Shown piece by piece: positions 35,229 through 43,786 of a stretch of 64,000 nucleotides of DNA. The position numbers and the translations under genes were made by a program. Within the stretch, counting starts at the first letter, position 1. Each line of letters begins with the position of its first letter. The notes beneath the pieces are model-generated. The model was not told the DNA's origin and searched no databases. It saw only the letters and a list, made by a program, of their open reading frames with translations. The stretch is from an uncultured Clostridia bacterium (lineage in GTDB: Bacteria > Bacillota > Clostridia > TANB77 > CAG-508). The DNA lies in the NCBI GenBank assembly GCA_934130435.1, contig CAKOYB010000004.1:36007-100006 (forward strand). The letters are read 5' to 3'.

Positions 35229-35552
35229 ATGGCACTTGATTATTCTATTATTGGTGAAAGATTAAAAAAAACAAGGATAGAAAATAATTTAACCCAAGAA
35301 CAATTAGCAGAGAAAATTGATGTTTCAGTTGCTTTTTTAAGCAGAGTAGAAAGAGGTAAAGCAAAAATTAATCTAAATAGATTAAATCAAATATGTAATA
35401 TTTTAAATATAACAGAAGGTGATATTTTATCAGGTGTTGGTAATAACTCTGAGTATTACCTTAATGAAGAATTTTCAAACTTACTAAAAAATTGCCCTCC
35501 AGACAAGGCAAAACTAATTTACGATATTGCAAAAAGAATATTAGATGAATAG
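35229..35552 (+). CDS. Xre-family helix-turn-helix transcriptional regulator
   Basis: 107 aa. The HTH_3 domain spans about residues 8-65, with RLKKTRIENNLTQEQLAEKI and the recognition helix SVAFLSRVERGK. The C-terminal segment (about 75-107) is a short helical region ending AKLIYDIAKRILDE, probably for dimerisation. It resembles SinR-like clostridial regulators. The ribosome binding site is GGAAAGGATGG. The gene is followed by a strong terminator. Confidence 0.9.
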   Translation: MALDYSIIGERLKKTRIENNLTQEQLAEKIDVSVAFLSRVERGKAKINLNRLNQICNILNITEGDILSGVGNNSEYYLNEEFSNLLKNCPPDKAKLIYDIAKRILDE

Positions 35553-35607
35553 TTTGTATATTCATTGTTGTATACGTAAAAATCCTTGATTTTTCCTACA
35601 CAATAAA

Positions 35608-35638
35608 AAAAGAACCTATTATAAAAATAGGTTCTTTT
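35608..35638. terminator. Bidirectional terminator between the Xre gene and rplQ
   Basis: Stem AAAAGAACCTATT / AATAGGTTCTTTT with flanking A and T runs. It ends the ribosomal cluster from the minus side and the regulator gene from the plus side. Confidence 0.88.
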
Positions 35639-35645
35639 AATTTCA

Positions 35646-36155
35646 TTAAATTAACTCCAATATTACTACTTCAGCAGAATCTCCTCTTCTTACACCTTTT
35701 CTAAGAATTCTAGTATATCCGCCGACTCTTCCAGCATATTTTTCTGATATTTCTCCAAATAGCTTTGCAAGTAAGTCTACATCTTTTACCTTATTAATTT
35801 TTTTCATTATTTTTCTTCTAGCATTCAATCTAGAAGGCATATCTTTTTGTCTTTTTTCTGTAGTTTCTTCTTTTACAACTCTTAGATATTCTTTTCCATT
35901 CTTGCTTGTAACCTTTTCAGTTACTTTGTTGCCTTTGCTATCTAACTTTGCTTTAACTACTTTTACATCAACTGTATCAAAATTATCCTTTTCTTTTATT
36001 GCTAAAGCGATTATTCCATCAACTATTGCTTTAACTTCTTTAGCTCTTGCTAATGTAGTTTCAACTTTTTCATTTAGAATTAAATCTGTAGATAAACATT
36101 TTAGCATTGCTATTCTTTGATCAGTTGTCTTTCCTAGTTTTCTATTTGTTGCCAT
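35646..36155 (-). CDS. rplQ: 50S ribosomal protein L17, with internal insertion
   Basis: 169 aa against about 115-130 aa in most bacteria. The start MATNRKLGKTTDQRIAMLKC and the end GGYTRILRKGVRRGDSAEVVILELI are typical. The extra length is a charged insertion at about residues 67-108 rich in Lys and Glu. Last gene of the ribosomal cluster. Confidence 0.95.
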   Translation of the reverse strand: MATNRKLGKTTDQRIAMLKCLSTDLILNEKVETTLARAKEVKAIVDGIIALAIKEKDNFDTVDVKVVKAKLDSKGNKVTEKVTSKNGKEYLRVVKEETTEKRQKDMPSRLNARRKIMKKINKVKDVDLLAKLFGEISEKYAGRVGGYTRILRKGVRRGDSAEVVILELI

Positions 36156-36200
36156 TTAGTTTTTTCACCCTTTCTTACCAAAACTTTCTTTATTAACTAA

Positions 36201-37148
36201 TTAATCTTCTTCTGAAGCGAAATTTAAACCTAATGAATGTAATTTATTTGTAACTTCATCAAAAGATTTCTTTCCTAAGTTTCTTACTTTTAACATTTCA
36301 GATTCAGTTTTATTTGCCAAGTCTTCAACTGTTGATATTCCAGCTCTTTTTAAGCAATTAAATGATCTAACTGATAACTCTAAATCTTCTATTGTCATTT
36401 CTAAAACTTTTTCTTTCATTGACTCTTCTTTTTCTACCATCACTTGAGTATTTTTAGTAGCTTCTGATAAATCAATAAATAATTCCAAATGTTCTGTCAT
36501 TACTTTTGCAGCTAAACTTAATGCTTCATAAGCCTTTAGGCTTCCATCTGTCCATACTTCTATAATTAATTTGTCATAATCAATCATTTGACCAACTCTA
36601 GTATTTTCAACTGAATAGTTAACCTTTTTAACTGGAGTATATATAGAATCAATTGGTAAAACAGATATATCCTGATTTGCTTTTTTGTTCTTTATTGCTG
36701 TATTATATCCTCTTCCTTTATCTGCTGTCATCTCCATAAAAAGATTTCCGCCTTCACTAACTGTTGCAATATGTAATTCTGGATTTAGAATTTCAACTGT
36801 TCCATCAGTAATTATATCTCCTGCTGTAACTTCGCCTTCTCCATTGAATTCTATTCTTAATATTTTTTCTTCGTTGTCATGTGATTTTAATCTAACACTT
36901 TTTAAATTAACTATAATTTCTGGAACATCTTCTACAATATTAGGTATTGTAGAAAATTCATGAACAACCCCTGCTATTTTTACACTAGTTATTGCTGTTC
37001 CTGGAAGAGATGAAAGCAAAATTCTTCTTAATGAATTTCCAAGTGTTACTCCATAACCTCTTTCTAGTGGTTCGCAAACAAACTTAGCATAATTATTCTC
37101 ATCATTAATTTCTAGACATTCAATATTTGGCTTTTCGAATTCTATCAT
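36201..37148 (-). CDS. rpoA: DNA-directed RNA polymerase subunit alpha
   Basis: 315 aa. The N-terminal domain (about 1-230) assembles the polymerase core: FVCEPLERGYGVTLGNSLRRILLSSLPG. The C-terminal DNA/activator-binding domain (about 245-315) includes LSVRSFNCLKRAGISTVEDL and RNLGKKSFDEV. Upstream lies a heptad-repeat gap before rpsD. Confidence 0.98.
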   Translation of the reverse strand: MIEFEKPNIECLEINDENNYAKFVCEPLERGYGVTLGNSLRRILLSSLPGTAITSVKIAGVVHEFSTIPNIVEDVPEIIVNLKSVRLKSHDNEEKILRIEFNGEGEVTAGDIITDGTVEILNPELHIATVSEGGNLFMEMTADKGRGYNTAIKNKKANQDISVLPIDSIYTPVKKVNYSVENTRVGQMIDYDKLIIEVWTDGSLKAYEALSLAAKVMTEHLELFIDLSEATKNTQVMVEKEESMKEKVLEMTIEDLELSVRSFNCLKRAGISTVEDLANKTESEMLKVRNLGKKSFDEVTNKLHSLGLNFASEED

Positions 37149-37162
37149 TTTTACCTCCTATT

Positions 37163-37190
37163 TTAGAAGTTAGATGTTAGATGCTAAACG
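37163..37190. repeat. Heptad repeat in the rpoA-rpsD gap
   Basis: Tandem 7-mers TTAGAAG, TTAGATG, TTAGATG, then CTAAACG. The same 7-mer family recurs in three other ribosomal gaps (46587-46612, 46926-46976, 49009-49077). Confidence 0.7.
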
Positions 37191-37264
37191 TTCATAATGT
37201 ATGCATCTTTACATTTAAACTTCATATCAATTATAAAATATACATTAAAATTTAAATCTAACCT

Positions 37265-37891
37265 CTATTTAGAGTAAAGCTCTACTATTAAATGCTCTTC
37301 AATTGCAATATCAACATCTTCTCTAGATGCTAATCTAATTACTTTTCCGCTCAAGTTTTCAATATCTCTTTCTAACCATGCTGGTACAGGTCTAGCTGAA
37401 TTTTCTTCAGCATTTGCTTTTATTATAGCTGTATCTTTCTTAATTTCTCTTACTGAGATTATATCTCCTGGTTTTACTAAATATGAAGCTATATCAACTT
37501 TTTTTCCATTTACATCAAAATGTCCATGGTTTACTAATTGTCTAGCTTGTGCTCTTGAACTTCCATATCCTAGTCTGTAAACTACGTTGTCCAATCTACT
37601 TTCTAGTAATTGTAATAAATTCTCACCAGTAATTCCTTTTTTATTTTCAGCCATCTTGAAATATTTTCTAAATTGTTTTTCTCCAACTCCATAAAATGAC
37701 TTTGTTTTTTGTTTTTCTCTTAATTGAGTTCCATATTCAGAAAGTTTGCTATTTTTTTGTCCATGTTCTCCTGGTGCATAATTTCTTCTTGAAACACTGC
37801 ACTTATCAGAATAACATCTTGAACCTTTTAGAAATAACTTTTGACCTTCTCTACGGCATATTCGACATTGTTCATCTTTATATCTTGCCAT
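37265..37891 (-). CDS. rpsD: 30S ribosomal protein S4, zinc (C+) form
   Basis: 208 aa. The N-terminal zinc motif has C9, C12, C26 and C31. The S4 RNA-binding domain includes LESRLDNVVYRLGYGSSRAQARQLVNHGHF. In Firmicutes S4 represses its own synthesis; no such site was identified here. Confidence 0.97.
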   Translation of the reverse strand: MARYKDEQCRICRREGQKLFLKGSRCYSDKCSVSRRNYAPGEHGQKNSKLSEYGTQLREKQKTKSFYGVGEKQFRKYFKMAENKKGITGENLLQLLESRLDNVVYRLGYGSSRAQARQLVNHGHFDVNGKKVDIASYLVKPGDIISVREIKKDTAIIKANAEENSARPVPAWLERDIENLSGKVIRLASREDVDIAIEEHLIVELYSK

Positions 37892-37964
37892 TTAAGTATT
37901 CCTCCTATTCTTATATTCATTTTCTATTGCTTTTAAAAAATTTACGGTTTATAGAAACCTCTAA

Positions 37965-38360
37965 TTATACTCTTCTTCTTTTTGGTGGTCTACATCCATT
38001 ATGAGGAATTGGAGTAACATCTTTTATAGCTGTTATCTCTAATCCTGCTGTTTGAAGAGATCTTATAGCTGCTTCTCTTCCTGAACCTGGACCTTTAACA
38101 AATACTTCAACATTTTTTAATCCGTGTTCCATAGCAGCTTTTGCAGCTGTTTGTGCAGCTTCTCCTGCTGCATATGGTGTGCTTTTTCTTGAACCTTTAA
38201 ATCCTAATTCACCAGCACTAGCCCATGAAATTACATTTCCATTAACATCTGTAATGCTTACTATTGTATTATTAAAACTTGAATGAATATGAGCTTCACC
38301 TTTTTCTATGTTCTTTCTATTTCTTCTAGGTGTTTTTCTTGCTACTGCATTCTTTGCCAT
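37965..38360 (-). CDS. rpsK: 30S ribosomal protein S11
   Basis: 131 aa. Platform protein contacting mRNA near the E site. Family signature GPGSGREAAIRSLQTAGLEI and C-terminal HNGCRPPKRRRV are intact. Confidence 0.98.
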   Translation of the reverse strand: MAKNAVARKTPRRNRKNIEKGEAHIHSSFNNTIVSITDVNGNVISWASAGELGFKGSRKSTPYAAGEAAQTAAKAAMEHGLKNVEVFVKGPGSGREAAIRSLQTAGLEITAIKDVTPIPHNGCRPPKRRRV

Positions 38361-38433
38361 TTAGTTTTACCCTCCTTAATTTATAAAATCATATCTCATA
38401 ACAAAATAAGTATTATGCACTTATAATTGTTTT

Positions 38434-38802
38434 CTATTTTTTACTTTTACTAACTAATTTTCTAGGTCCTTTTCTTGTACGAGCATTAGTTTTAGTTCTT
38501 TGTCCTCTTACAGGTAGTCCTCTTCTATGTCTTAATCCTCTATAACATCCTATTTCAGTTAGTCTTTTTATGTTAAGAGCTATTTCTCTTCTTAAGTCTC
38601 CTTCTACTTTGTACTCAGCATCTATAACTTTTCTTATAGCACCAACTTGATCATCTGTTAAATCTTTTACTCTAGTGTCAGGGTTAACTCCTGCTTTTGC
38701 TAAAATTTTATTTGAACTTGATACTCCTATTCCATATATGTAAGTTAAACCTATTTCAACTCTCTTTTCTCTAGGTAAATCTATTCCTGCTATACGAGCC
38801 AT
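38434..38802 (-). CDS. rpsM: 30S ribosomal protein S13
   Basis: 122 aa starting MARIAGIDLPREKRVEIGLTYIYG. The C-terminal basic tail GLRHRRGLPVRGQRTKTNARTRKGP contacts tRNA. ATG 38802 has GGAGGTG upstream, while the frame extends 6 codons through that site. A long hairpin lies just upstream (38839-38918). Confidence 0.97.
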   Translation of the reverse strand: MARIAGIDLPREKRVEIGLTYIYGIGVSSSNKILAKAGVNPDTRVKDLTDDQVGAIRKVIDAEYKVEGDLRREIALNIKRLTEIGCYRGLRHRRGLPVRGQRTKTNARTRKGPRKLVSKSKK

Positions 38803-38838
38803 ATTTTTTAGCACCTCCATTTTTTAGTTTTTTTAGTA

Positions 38839-38918
38839 AATCTAAAGGTGAAATGCATTTTATAAAATTCAAGCTTTGGATTGTTTTATAGACTTGAATA
38901 TTATAAAATCTTTAGATT
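38839..38918 (-). promoter_or_regulatory. Long nested hairpin upstream of rpsM, candidate RNA regulatory element
   Basis: On the minus strand an outer 9-bp stem AATCTAAAG / CTTTAGATT encloses an inner 17-bp stem, ATTTTATAATATTCAAG against CTTGAATTTTATAAAAT, with one mismatch. The loop is about 19 nt. It ends about 20 nt before the rpsM ribosome binding site. The rest of the 195-nt rpmJ-rpsM gap shows nothing else clear. A role in ribosomal protein feedback is inference. Confidence 0.6.
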
Positions 38919-38997
38919 ATATAAATTTATAAAAACACAAATTGATATGTAACCTTAAAAAAGCTCACAGCCGCTACCCATTTGTGTTATTAACAAA

Positions 38998-39111
38998 TTA
39001 ACCTTGTCTTTGTTTGTGTTTTGGGTTTTCGCAAATTACCCTTATAACACCTTTTCTTTTAATTACTTTGCATTTGTCGCATATTTTCTTTACTGATGGT
39101 CTTACTTTCAT
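38998..39111 (-). CDS. rpmJ: 50S ribosomal protein L36, zinc (C+) form
   Basis: 37 aa starting MKVRPSVKKICDKCKVIKRK. Zinc ligands C11, C14, C27 and H32 are all present. The ribosome binding site is AGAGGTG about 7 nt before the ATG. Its place between infA and rpsM is the standard alpha-operon position. Confidence 0.96.
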   Translation of the reverse strand: MKVRPSVKKICDKCKVIKRKGVIRVICENPKHKQRQG

Positions 39112-39160
39112 TTTTTTCACCTCTTCTTAATATATCTATATTGTAAAATTAAAAACAAAA

Positions 39161-39379
39161 TTATTTAGCTCTCCATGTTATTCTTCCTCTTGTAAGGTCA
39201 TATGGAGAAAGCTCTACTCTTACTTTATCGCCTGGTAAAATCTTTATGTAATTCATTCTTAGCTTACCAGAAATATGAGCCAATATTTGATGCCCATTTT
39301 CTAATTCAACTTTAAAATTTGTATTAGGTAAAGTTTCAATAACTGTTCCTTCAACCTCTATAGCATCTTCTTTTGCCAT
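39161..39379 (-). CDS. infA: Translation initiation factor IF-1
   Basis: 72 aa starting MAKEDAIEVEGTVIETLPNT, a single S1-type OB fold. Core motifs HISGKLRMNYIKILPGDKVRVELSPYDLTRGRI are intact. ATG 39379 has TAGGAGG upstream; 11 further codons upstream are not supported. Confidence 0.97.
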   Translation of the reverse strand: MAKEDAIEVEGTVIETLPNTNFKVELENGHQILAHISGKLRMNYIKILPGDKVRVELSPYDLTRGRITWRAK

Positions 39380-39447
39380 ATTATTCCTCCTAAAACAATG
39401 CAATTTATTCAAAATAGCATAATTAACTCATATAGTATATAATATTT

Positions 39448-40218
39448 TTATAATATTGTCAATACTTCTGGCTCTTTTTCAGTAATTAAAATTGTGTTTT
39501 CATAATGTGCAGCTTTAGATCCATCCTCAGTTACTATAGTCCATCCATCAGATAATTCTAAAATGTCCTGTCTTCCTGAAATAACCATAGGTTCTATTGC
39601 TAAAGTCATGCCTGGTTCTATCTTAGGTCCTCTTCCAGCTTTTCCGTAGTTTGGTATTCCTGGATCTTCATGCATACTTCTTCCTATTCCATGTCCCTGA
39701 AATTCTCTTACTACGCTAAATCCATTTTCTCTTACAAACTCTCCTATGGCATGTGAAATATCTCCAATTCTATTACCCTTTCTTGCATACTTTATTCCTT
39801 CAAAAAATGCTTTTTTAGTTATTTCAATAAGTTTTTCATCTTCTTTTGAACCCTTTCCTACTATATAGGTTCTTGCAGCATCTCCGTTATATCCATTCTT
39901 TTCTACAACCAAGTCTATGCTGATAACATCTCCATCTTTTAAAATTACATTTTTAGATGGTATTCCATGTATAACTTCATCATTAACTGAAGCACATATA
40001 GATGCTGGAAAATCAGGAGTATATTTATCTGGGCCTGGATAGCCTTTTTGTGCTGGTATTCCACCGTTAGCTCTAATAAACTCCTCAGCAATTTTATCTA
40101 ATTCAAATGTAGAAATGCCAGGCTTTATTGCTTCTTTAATTTTTTGGTGAGTTAAGGCTGTTAATTTACATGCTTCCTTCATCTGTTCAATTTCTCTTTT
40201 AGACTTTATATAAATCAC
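39448..40218 (-). CDS. map: Methionine aminopeptidase, type I
   Basis: 256 aa. It removes the initiator Met from nascent proteins with a two-metal centre. Metal ligands can be seen in SIDLVVEKNGYNGDAARTY, the His in QGHGIGRSMHEDP, and the Glu in MTLAIEPMV and TEDGSKAAHYENTI. It lies 20 nt after adk. The KOW-domain gene often found after map in Firmicutes is absent. Confidence 0.97.
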   Translation of the reverse strand: MIYIKSKREIEQMKEACKLTALTHQKIKEAIKPGISTFELDKIAEEFIRANGGIPAQKGYPGPDKYTPDFPASICASVNDEVIHGIPSKNVILKDGDVISIDLVVEKNGYNGDAARTYIVGKGSKEDEKLIEITKKAFFEGIKYARKGNRIGDISHAIGEFVRENGFSVVREFQGHGIGRSMHEDPGIPNYGKAGRGPKIEPGMTLAIEPMVISGRQDILELSDGWTIVTEDGSKAAHYENTILITEKEPEVLTIL

Positions 40219-40238
40219 AATTCATTCCTTCTTCTATA

Positions 40239-40913
40239 TTAAATATTATTTTTTAAATATTGTTCATAAACATCCTCAGCAACATCTTGTCCTAATCTAT
40301 TAGTTTTCTCACTTACTTCTTGAGTTGTAATTATTCCTTTTTTCTCATAAAAATCTACTAATGGCTTAGTCTTTTCATCATATATATTCAATCTTTTAGC
40401 AATTGCATCTGAATTTGAATCATCTTCTCTTTGTTTAAGTTTTGCACCACACTTATCACATATTCCTTCAACTTTTGGTGGATGCATTGTCAAATTATAT
40501 GTTGCTTTACATTCTTGATTTGAACATACTCTTCTGTTTAATATTCTTGTTATTATTTCATCTCTTGGAGTTGTTAAATTAATAACTAAATCTAATTTTC
40601 TATTTTGTTGTTCTAGGATTTCATCTAGTTTTATAGCTTGTTCTATTGTTCTTGGAAAACCATCCAAAATTGCTCCATTTTTAGCATCTTCTTCTGATAA
40701 TCTAGCTGCTACCATCGGTACAGTAATCTCGTCTGGCACAAGATTTCCCTTTGAAATATATTTATTAGCTTCAATTCCTAACTCAGTATTTTCAGATATG
40801 TTTTTCCTAAAAATATCTCCTGTAGAAATTTGTGGCCATCCAGTTTTTTCACTTAATATTCCAGCAACAGTTCCTTTTCCAGTCCCTTGTGCTCCTAACA
40901 TCATTAATATCAT
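40239..40913 (-). CDS. adk: Adenylate kinase, zinc-lid form
   Basis: 224 aa. It interconverts ATP + AMP and 2 ADP. P-loop GAQGTGKGTVAG is at residues 7-18; the AMP site is DGFPRTIEQA. The lid carries a zinc site: CSNQEC and CDKC, where the first pair is spaced CX4C rather than CX2C. It is the first gene after the secY terminator and has its own promoter. Confidence 0.96.
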   Translation of the reverse strand: MILMMLGAQGTGKGTVAGILSEKTGWPQISTGDIFRKNISENTELGIEANKYISKGNLVPDEITVPMVAARLSEEDAKNGAILDGFPRTIEQAIKLDEILEQQNRKLDLVINLTTPRDEIITRILNRRVCSNQECKATYNLTMHPPKVEGICDKCGAKLKQREDDSNSDAIAKRLNIYDEKTKPLVDFYEKKGIITTQEVSEKTNRLGQDVAEDVYEQYLKNNI

Positions 40914-40963
40914 ATTTTTCCTCTCCTTTTTTAAAATTTGTTATTTATATAACATTGATAAGC

Positions 40964-40993
40964 ATTATATTCTAATAATATAGTGTTTATCAA
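40964..40993 (-). promoter_or_regulatory. Internal promoter upstream of adk
   Basis: Minus strand TTGATA (40988-40993), 18-nt spacer, TATAAT (40964-40969), between the secY terminator and adk. Confidence 0.65.
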
Positions 40994-41013
40994 TATAATA
41001 TACATCTAAATAA

Positions 41014-41063
41014 AACAACATAGAGGTAGGAAATTGTAAATTATAATTTCCAACCTCATTGTT
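41014..41063 (-). terminator. Terminator between secY and adk
   Basis: Stem of about 19 bp, with GAGGTTGGAAATT pairing with AATTTCCTACCTC (one mismatch) and further AACAA/TTGTT pairs, then TTTTATTTA on the minus strand. It divides the ribosomal cluster in two. Confidence 0.75.
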
Positions 41064-41068
41064 TTATT

Positions 41069-42391
41069 CTATTCTAAGAATCCTTTATAATGTCTCATAA
41101 CTAATAATGATTCAAGTTGTTGTACCGTTTCTAATGCAACACCAACAACAATTAATATTGTTGTTCCTCCGAAGCTTAGGTTTAATCCTGTAAATCTAAG
41201 TAGCATAGGCAATATTGCTATTATTGCTAAGAATACTCCTCCAAACCATATTAGCTTTGTCATTATTGAAGATAAGTATTCTGTAGTTGGCTTTCCAGCT
41301 CTTATTCCTGGAATAAATCCACCATTTCTTTTAATATTTCCTGATACTTCTGCAGGATTGAATGTTGCATAAGTATAGAAAAATGTAAATGCTATAATTA
41401 ATAATAGGTAAACTATTGCATTTGCAATTGAGTAACCAACTGGCACATCTGTATATGATGTTGCCATAGAGAATTTATACACTCCTGCCCAAAAACCAGT
41501 TGCTGTTGCAATTTCTCTATTAAACATTGGTATTATCATAGCTGGAAAAGTCATAAATGATGATGCAAAAATTACAGGCATTACTCCTGCCATTACCAAT
41601 TTTATTGGTATATGAGTATTTTGTCCACTATACATTTTTCTTCCAACTACTTTTTTAGCATATTGTACTGGTACTCTTCTTTCAGCTTCAGTTACAAATA
41701 CTACTGCAGCAACAAGAACAATTGATCCAATTATTATTCCTAATGCTATCAATAGTCCTTGTGTTGAGAATCCAGAACTTGTCATCACTAAACCATAAAT
41801 AGTTTTAGCAACACTTGGAAGTCCTGAAACAATTCCTATAAATATAATTATAGATATTCCATTTCCAACACCTTTTGCAGTTATTTGCTCTCCTAACCAC
41901 ATTAATATTGATGTTCCACCAACTAGTGATAGCACAACAATAAATCCAGTTAAAAAAGATGTATCTACAAAGACTCCTGCATTTTTATACATAAAATATA
42001 AACCAAGTCCTTGCATAACAGCCAAAATGATTGTCAAAACTTTTGTATATGCATTCATTTTAGCTTTTCCTTCTTCTCCACCTTCTTTTACAAGTCTTTC
42101 TAAAGATGGAATAACCATTGCAAGAAGTTGTATTACTATTGTTGATGTAATATATGGATAAATACTCATTGCAAATATTGAAAATCTAGATAAAGCTCCT
42201 CCTGACACTATATCTATAAGATTACTTAGTCCATTTGATGAAGAAGACATTGCTTCATTTAAAGTAACTGAGTCAACTCCAGGAATTGTTATAAAACAAC
42301 CAAGTCTAAATAATGCTATAAGTAAAAGTGTGTATAGAAGTCTTTTTCTAACATCTGGTGTCTTAATTGCATTTTTAATTATTTTAAACAA
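41069..42391 (-). CDS. secY: Preprotein translocase subunit SecY
   Basis: 440 aa with ten membrane helices; the central channel of the Sec translocon. Conserved regions are FRLGCFITIPGVDS near residue 28, the helix 2 segment IFAMSIYPYITSTIVIQLL, VFVTEAERRVPVQYAKK, and the loop NPAEVSGNIKRNGGFIPGIRAG. It abuts rplO with no gap. Confidence 0.97.
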   Translation of the reverse strand: MFKIIKNAIKTPDVRKRLLYTLLLIALFRLGCFITIPGVDSVTLNEAMSSSSNGLSNLIDIVSGGALSRFSIFAMSIYPYITSTIVIQLLAMVIPSLERLVKEGGEEGKAKMNAYTKVLTIILAVMQGLGLYFMYKNAGVFVDTSFLTGFIVVLSLVGGTSILMWLGEQITAKGVGNGISIIIFIGIVSGLPSVAKTIYGLVMTSSGFSTQGLLIALGIIIGSIVLVAAVVFVTEAERRVPVQYAKKVVGRKMYSGQNTHIPIKLVMAGVMPVIFASSFMTFPAMIIPMFNREIATATGFWAGVYKFSMATSYTDVPVGYSIANAIVYLLLIIAFTFFYTYATFNPAEVSGNIKRNGGFIPGIRAGKPTTEYLSSIMTKLIWFGGVFLAIIAILPMLLRFTGLNLSFGGTTILIVVGVALETVQQLESLLVMRHYKGFLE

Positions 42392-42826
42392 CTAAATCAC
42401 CTCAATCTTTCCACCAGCAGCTTCGATTTTTTCTGCAGCAGACTTAGTAAATCTCTTTGCTTTTACATTTAGTTTTTTCTCTAATTTTCCTGTACCTAAG
42501 ATTACTATTCCGTCGTTTTCTTTTTTTATTATTCCTTCACTTATTAAAGTCTCTGCACTAACCTCTGTAGCTTTAGATTTATTTAACATTGTTAAAGTTA
42601 CTTCTGTATAGTTTTTAGCATGAATGTTTGTGAATCCTCTTTTGGGTAATCTTCTATATAAAGGTGTTTGGCCTCCTTCAAATCCACGTCTAACTCCACC
42701 ACCTGATCTTGCTTTTTGCCCTTTATGTCCTCTACCAGAAGTTTTACCTAATCCTGAACCAACTCCACGTCCTACTCTTCTTCTTTCAACTTTTTTAGTA
42801 GATGACTCTATTTCACCTAATTTCAT
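42392..42826 (-). CDS. rplO: 50S ribosomal protein L15
   Basis: 144 aa. The N-terminal Gly/Arg-rich extension RRVGRGVGSGLGKTSGRGHKGQKAR and the core RRLPKRGF are typical. It is preceded directly by rpsE with a 25-nt gap; rpmD, usually between them, is missing. Confidence 0.97.
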   Translation of the reverse strand: MKLGEIESSTKKVERRRVGRGVGSGLGKTSGRGHKGQKARSGGGVRRGFEGGQTPLYRRLPKRGFTNIHAKNYTEVTLTMLNKSKATEVSAETLISEGIIKKENDGIVILGTGKLEKKLNVKAKRFTKSAAEKIEAAGGKIEVI

Positions 42827-42851
42827 TTTATTGCACCTCCTTTTGTTTAAA

Positions 42852-43340
42852 TTATAAAATTTCGCTAACTTTTTTTCCTCTTATCTTAGCTACTTGTTCA
42901 ACAGTTTTCATCTCTGATAACCCTTTTATAGTTGCATATACAACATTTCTTGGATTATTTGTTCCAATAACTTTAGTTCTAATATCCTTATATCCTGCAA
43001 GTTCCATTACAGGTCTTACGCTTCCTCCAGCTATAATTCCAGTACCTTCAGCAGCTGGTTTTAATAATACATTAGCACTACCAAATTTACCAACATATTC
43101 ATGAGGTATAGTAGTTCCAACTATTGGAACAGTTACCATGTTCTTCTTAGCGTCTTCTATTGCTTTTTTGATTGCATCAGGTACTTCTGCTGCTTTACCA
43201 TTTCCAACTCCAACATGACCTTTTTCATCTCCAACAACTACAACAGCACTAAATCTAAAAGTTCTACCACCTTTTACAACTTTAGCAACTCTATTTATGG
43301 CAACAACTTTTTCTTTTAATTCAACTGTATTTTCTTCCAT
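42852..43340 (-). CDS. rpsE: 30S ribosomal protein S5
   Basis: 162 aa. The double-stranded RNA-binding motif spans NRVAKVVKGGRTFRFSAVVVVGDEKGHVG; the C-terminal domain includes GIIAGGSVRPVMELAGYKD. S5 supports decoding fidelity. Confidence 0.98.
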   Translation of the reverse strand: MEENTVELKEKVVAINRVAKVVKGGRTFRFSAVVVVGDEKGHVGVGNGKAAEVPDAIKKAIEDAKKNMVTVPIVGTTIPHEYVGKFGSANVLLKPAAEGTGIIAGGSVRPVMELAGYKDIRTKVIGTNNPRNVVYATIKGLSEMKTVEQVAKIRGKKVSEIL

Positions 43341-43388
43341 CAGTTTGCATATCCTCCTTCTCTATATTTATTCTTTTTTTACTTAAGA

Positions 43389-43748
43389 CTAGAATTTTAA
43401 TCCTGCCTCTCTTGCAGATTCTGCTAATTGCTTTACAACTCCATGATAAATATATCCGCCTCTATCAAAAACAACTTCACTAATTCCTTTTTGAATTGCT
43501 CTTTTTGCAATTAACTCTCCTACTTCTTTAGCAGCTTCCTTATTAGAATGTTTTGTTTTTACTTCTTTATCTAAAGTTGATGCACTAACTATTGTGTTTG
43601 CTTTGTCGTCATCTATAACTTGTGCATATATGTTTGAATTGCTTCTATATACACATAATCTTGGACAATCAGCTGTACCGCTAATTTTATTACGAACTCT
43701 TTCATGTCTTCTTTTTCTTGTAAATTTTCTATCAATTTTAGAAATCAT
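43389..43748 (-). CDS. rplR: 50S ribosomal protein L18
   Basis: 119 aa starting MISKIDRKFTRKRRHERVRN, a 5S rRNA-binding protein; the core NIYAQVIDDDKANTIVSAST and the end REAGLKF match. ATG 43748 has AAAGGAG upstream; the frame runs 9 codons further without support. Confidence 0.97.
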   Translation of the reverse strand: MISKIDRKFTRKRRHERVRNKISGTADCPRLCVYRSNSNIYAQVIDDDKANTIVSASTLDKEVKTKHSNKEAAKEVGELIAKRAIQKGISEVVFDRGGYIYHGVVKQLAESAREAGLKF

Positions 43749-43786
43749 TCTTTTTCTCCTTTCTACTAACATCACATTATTAGTAA

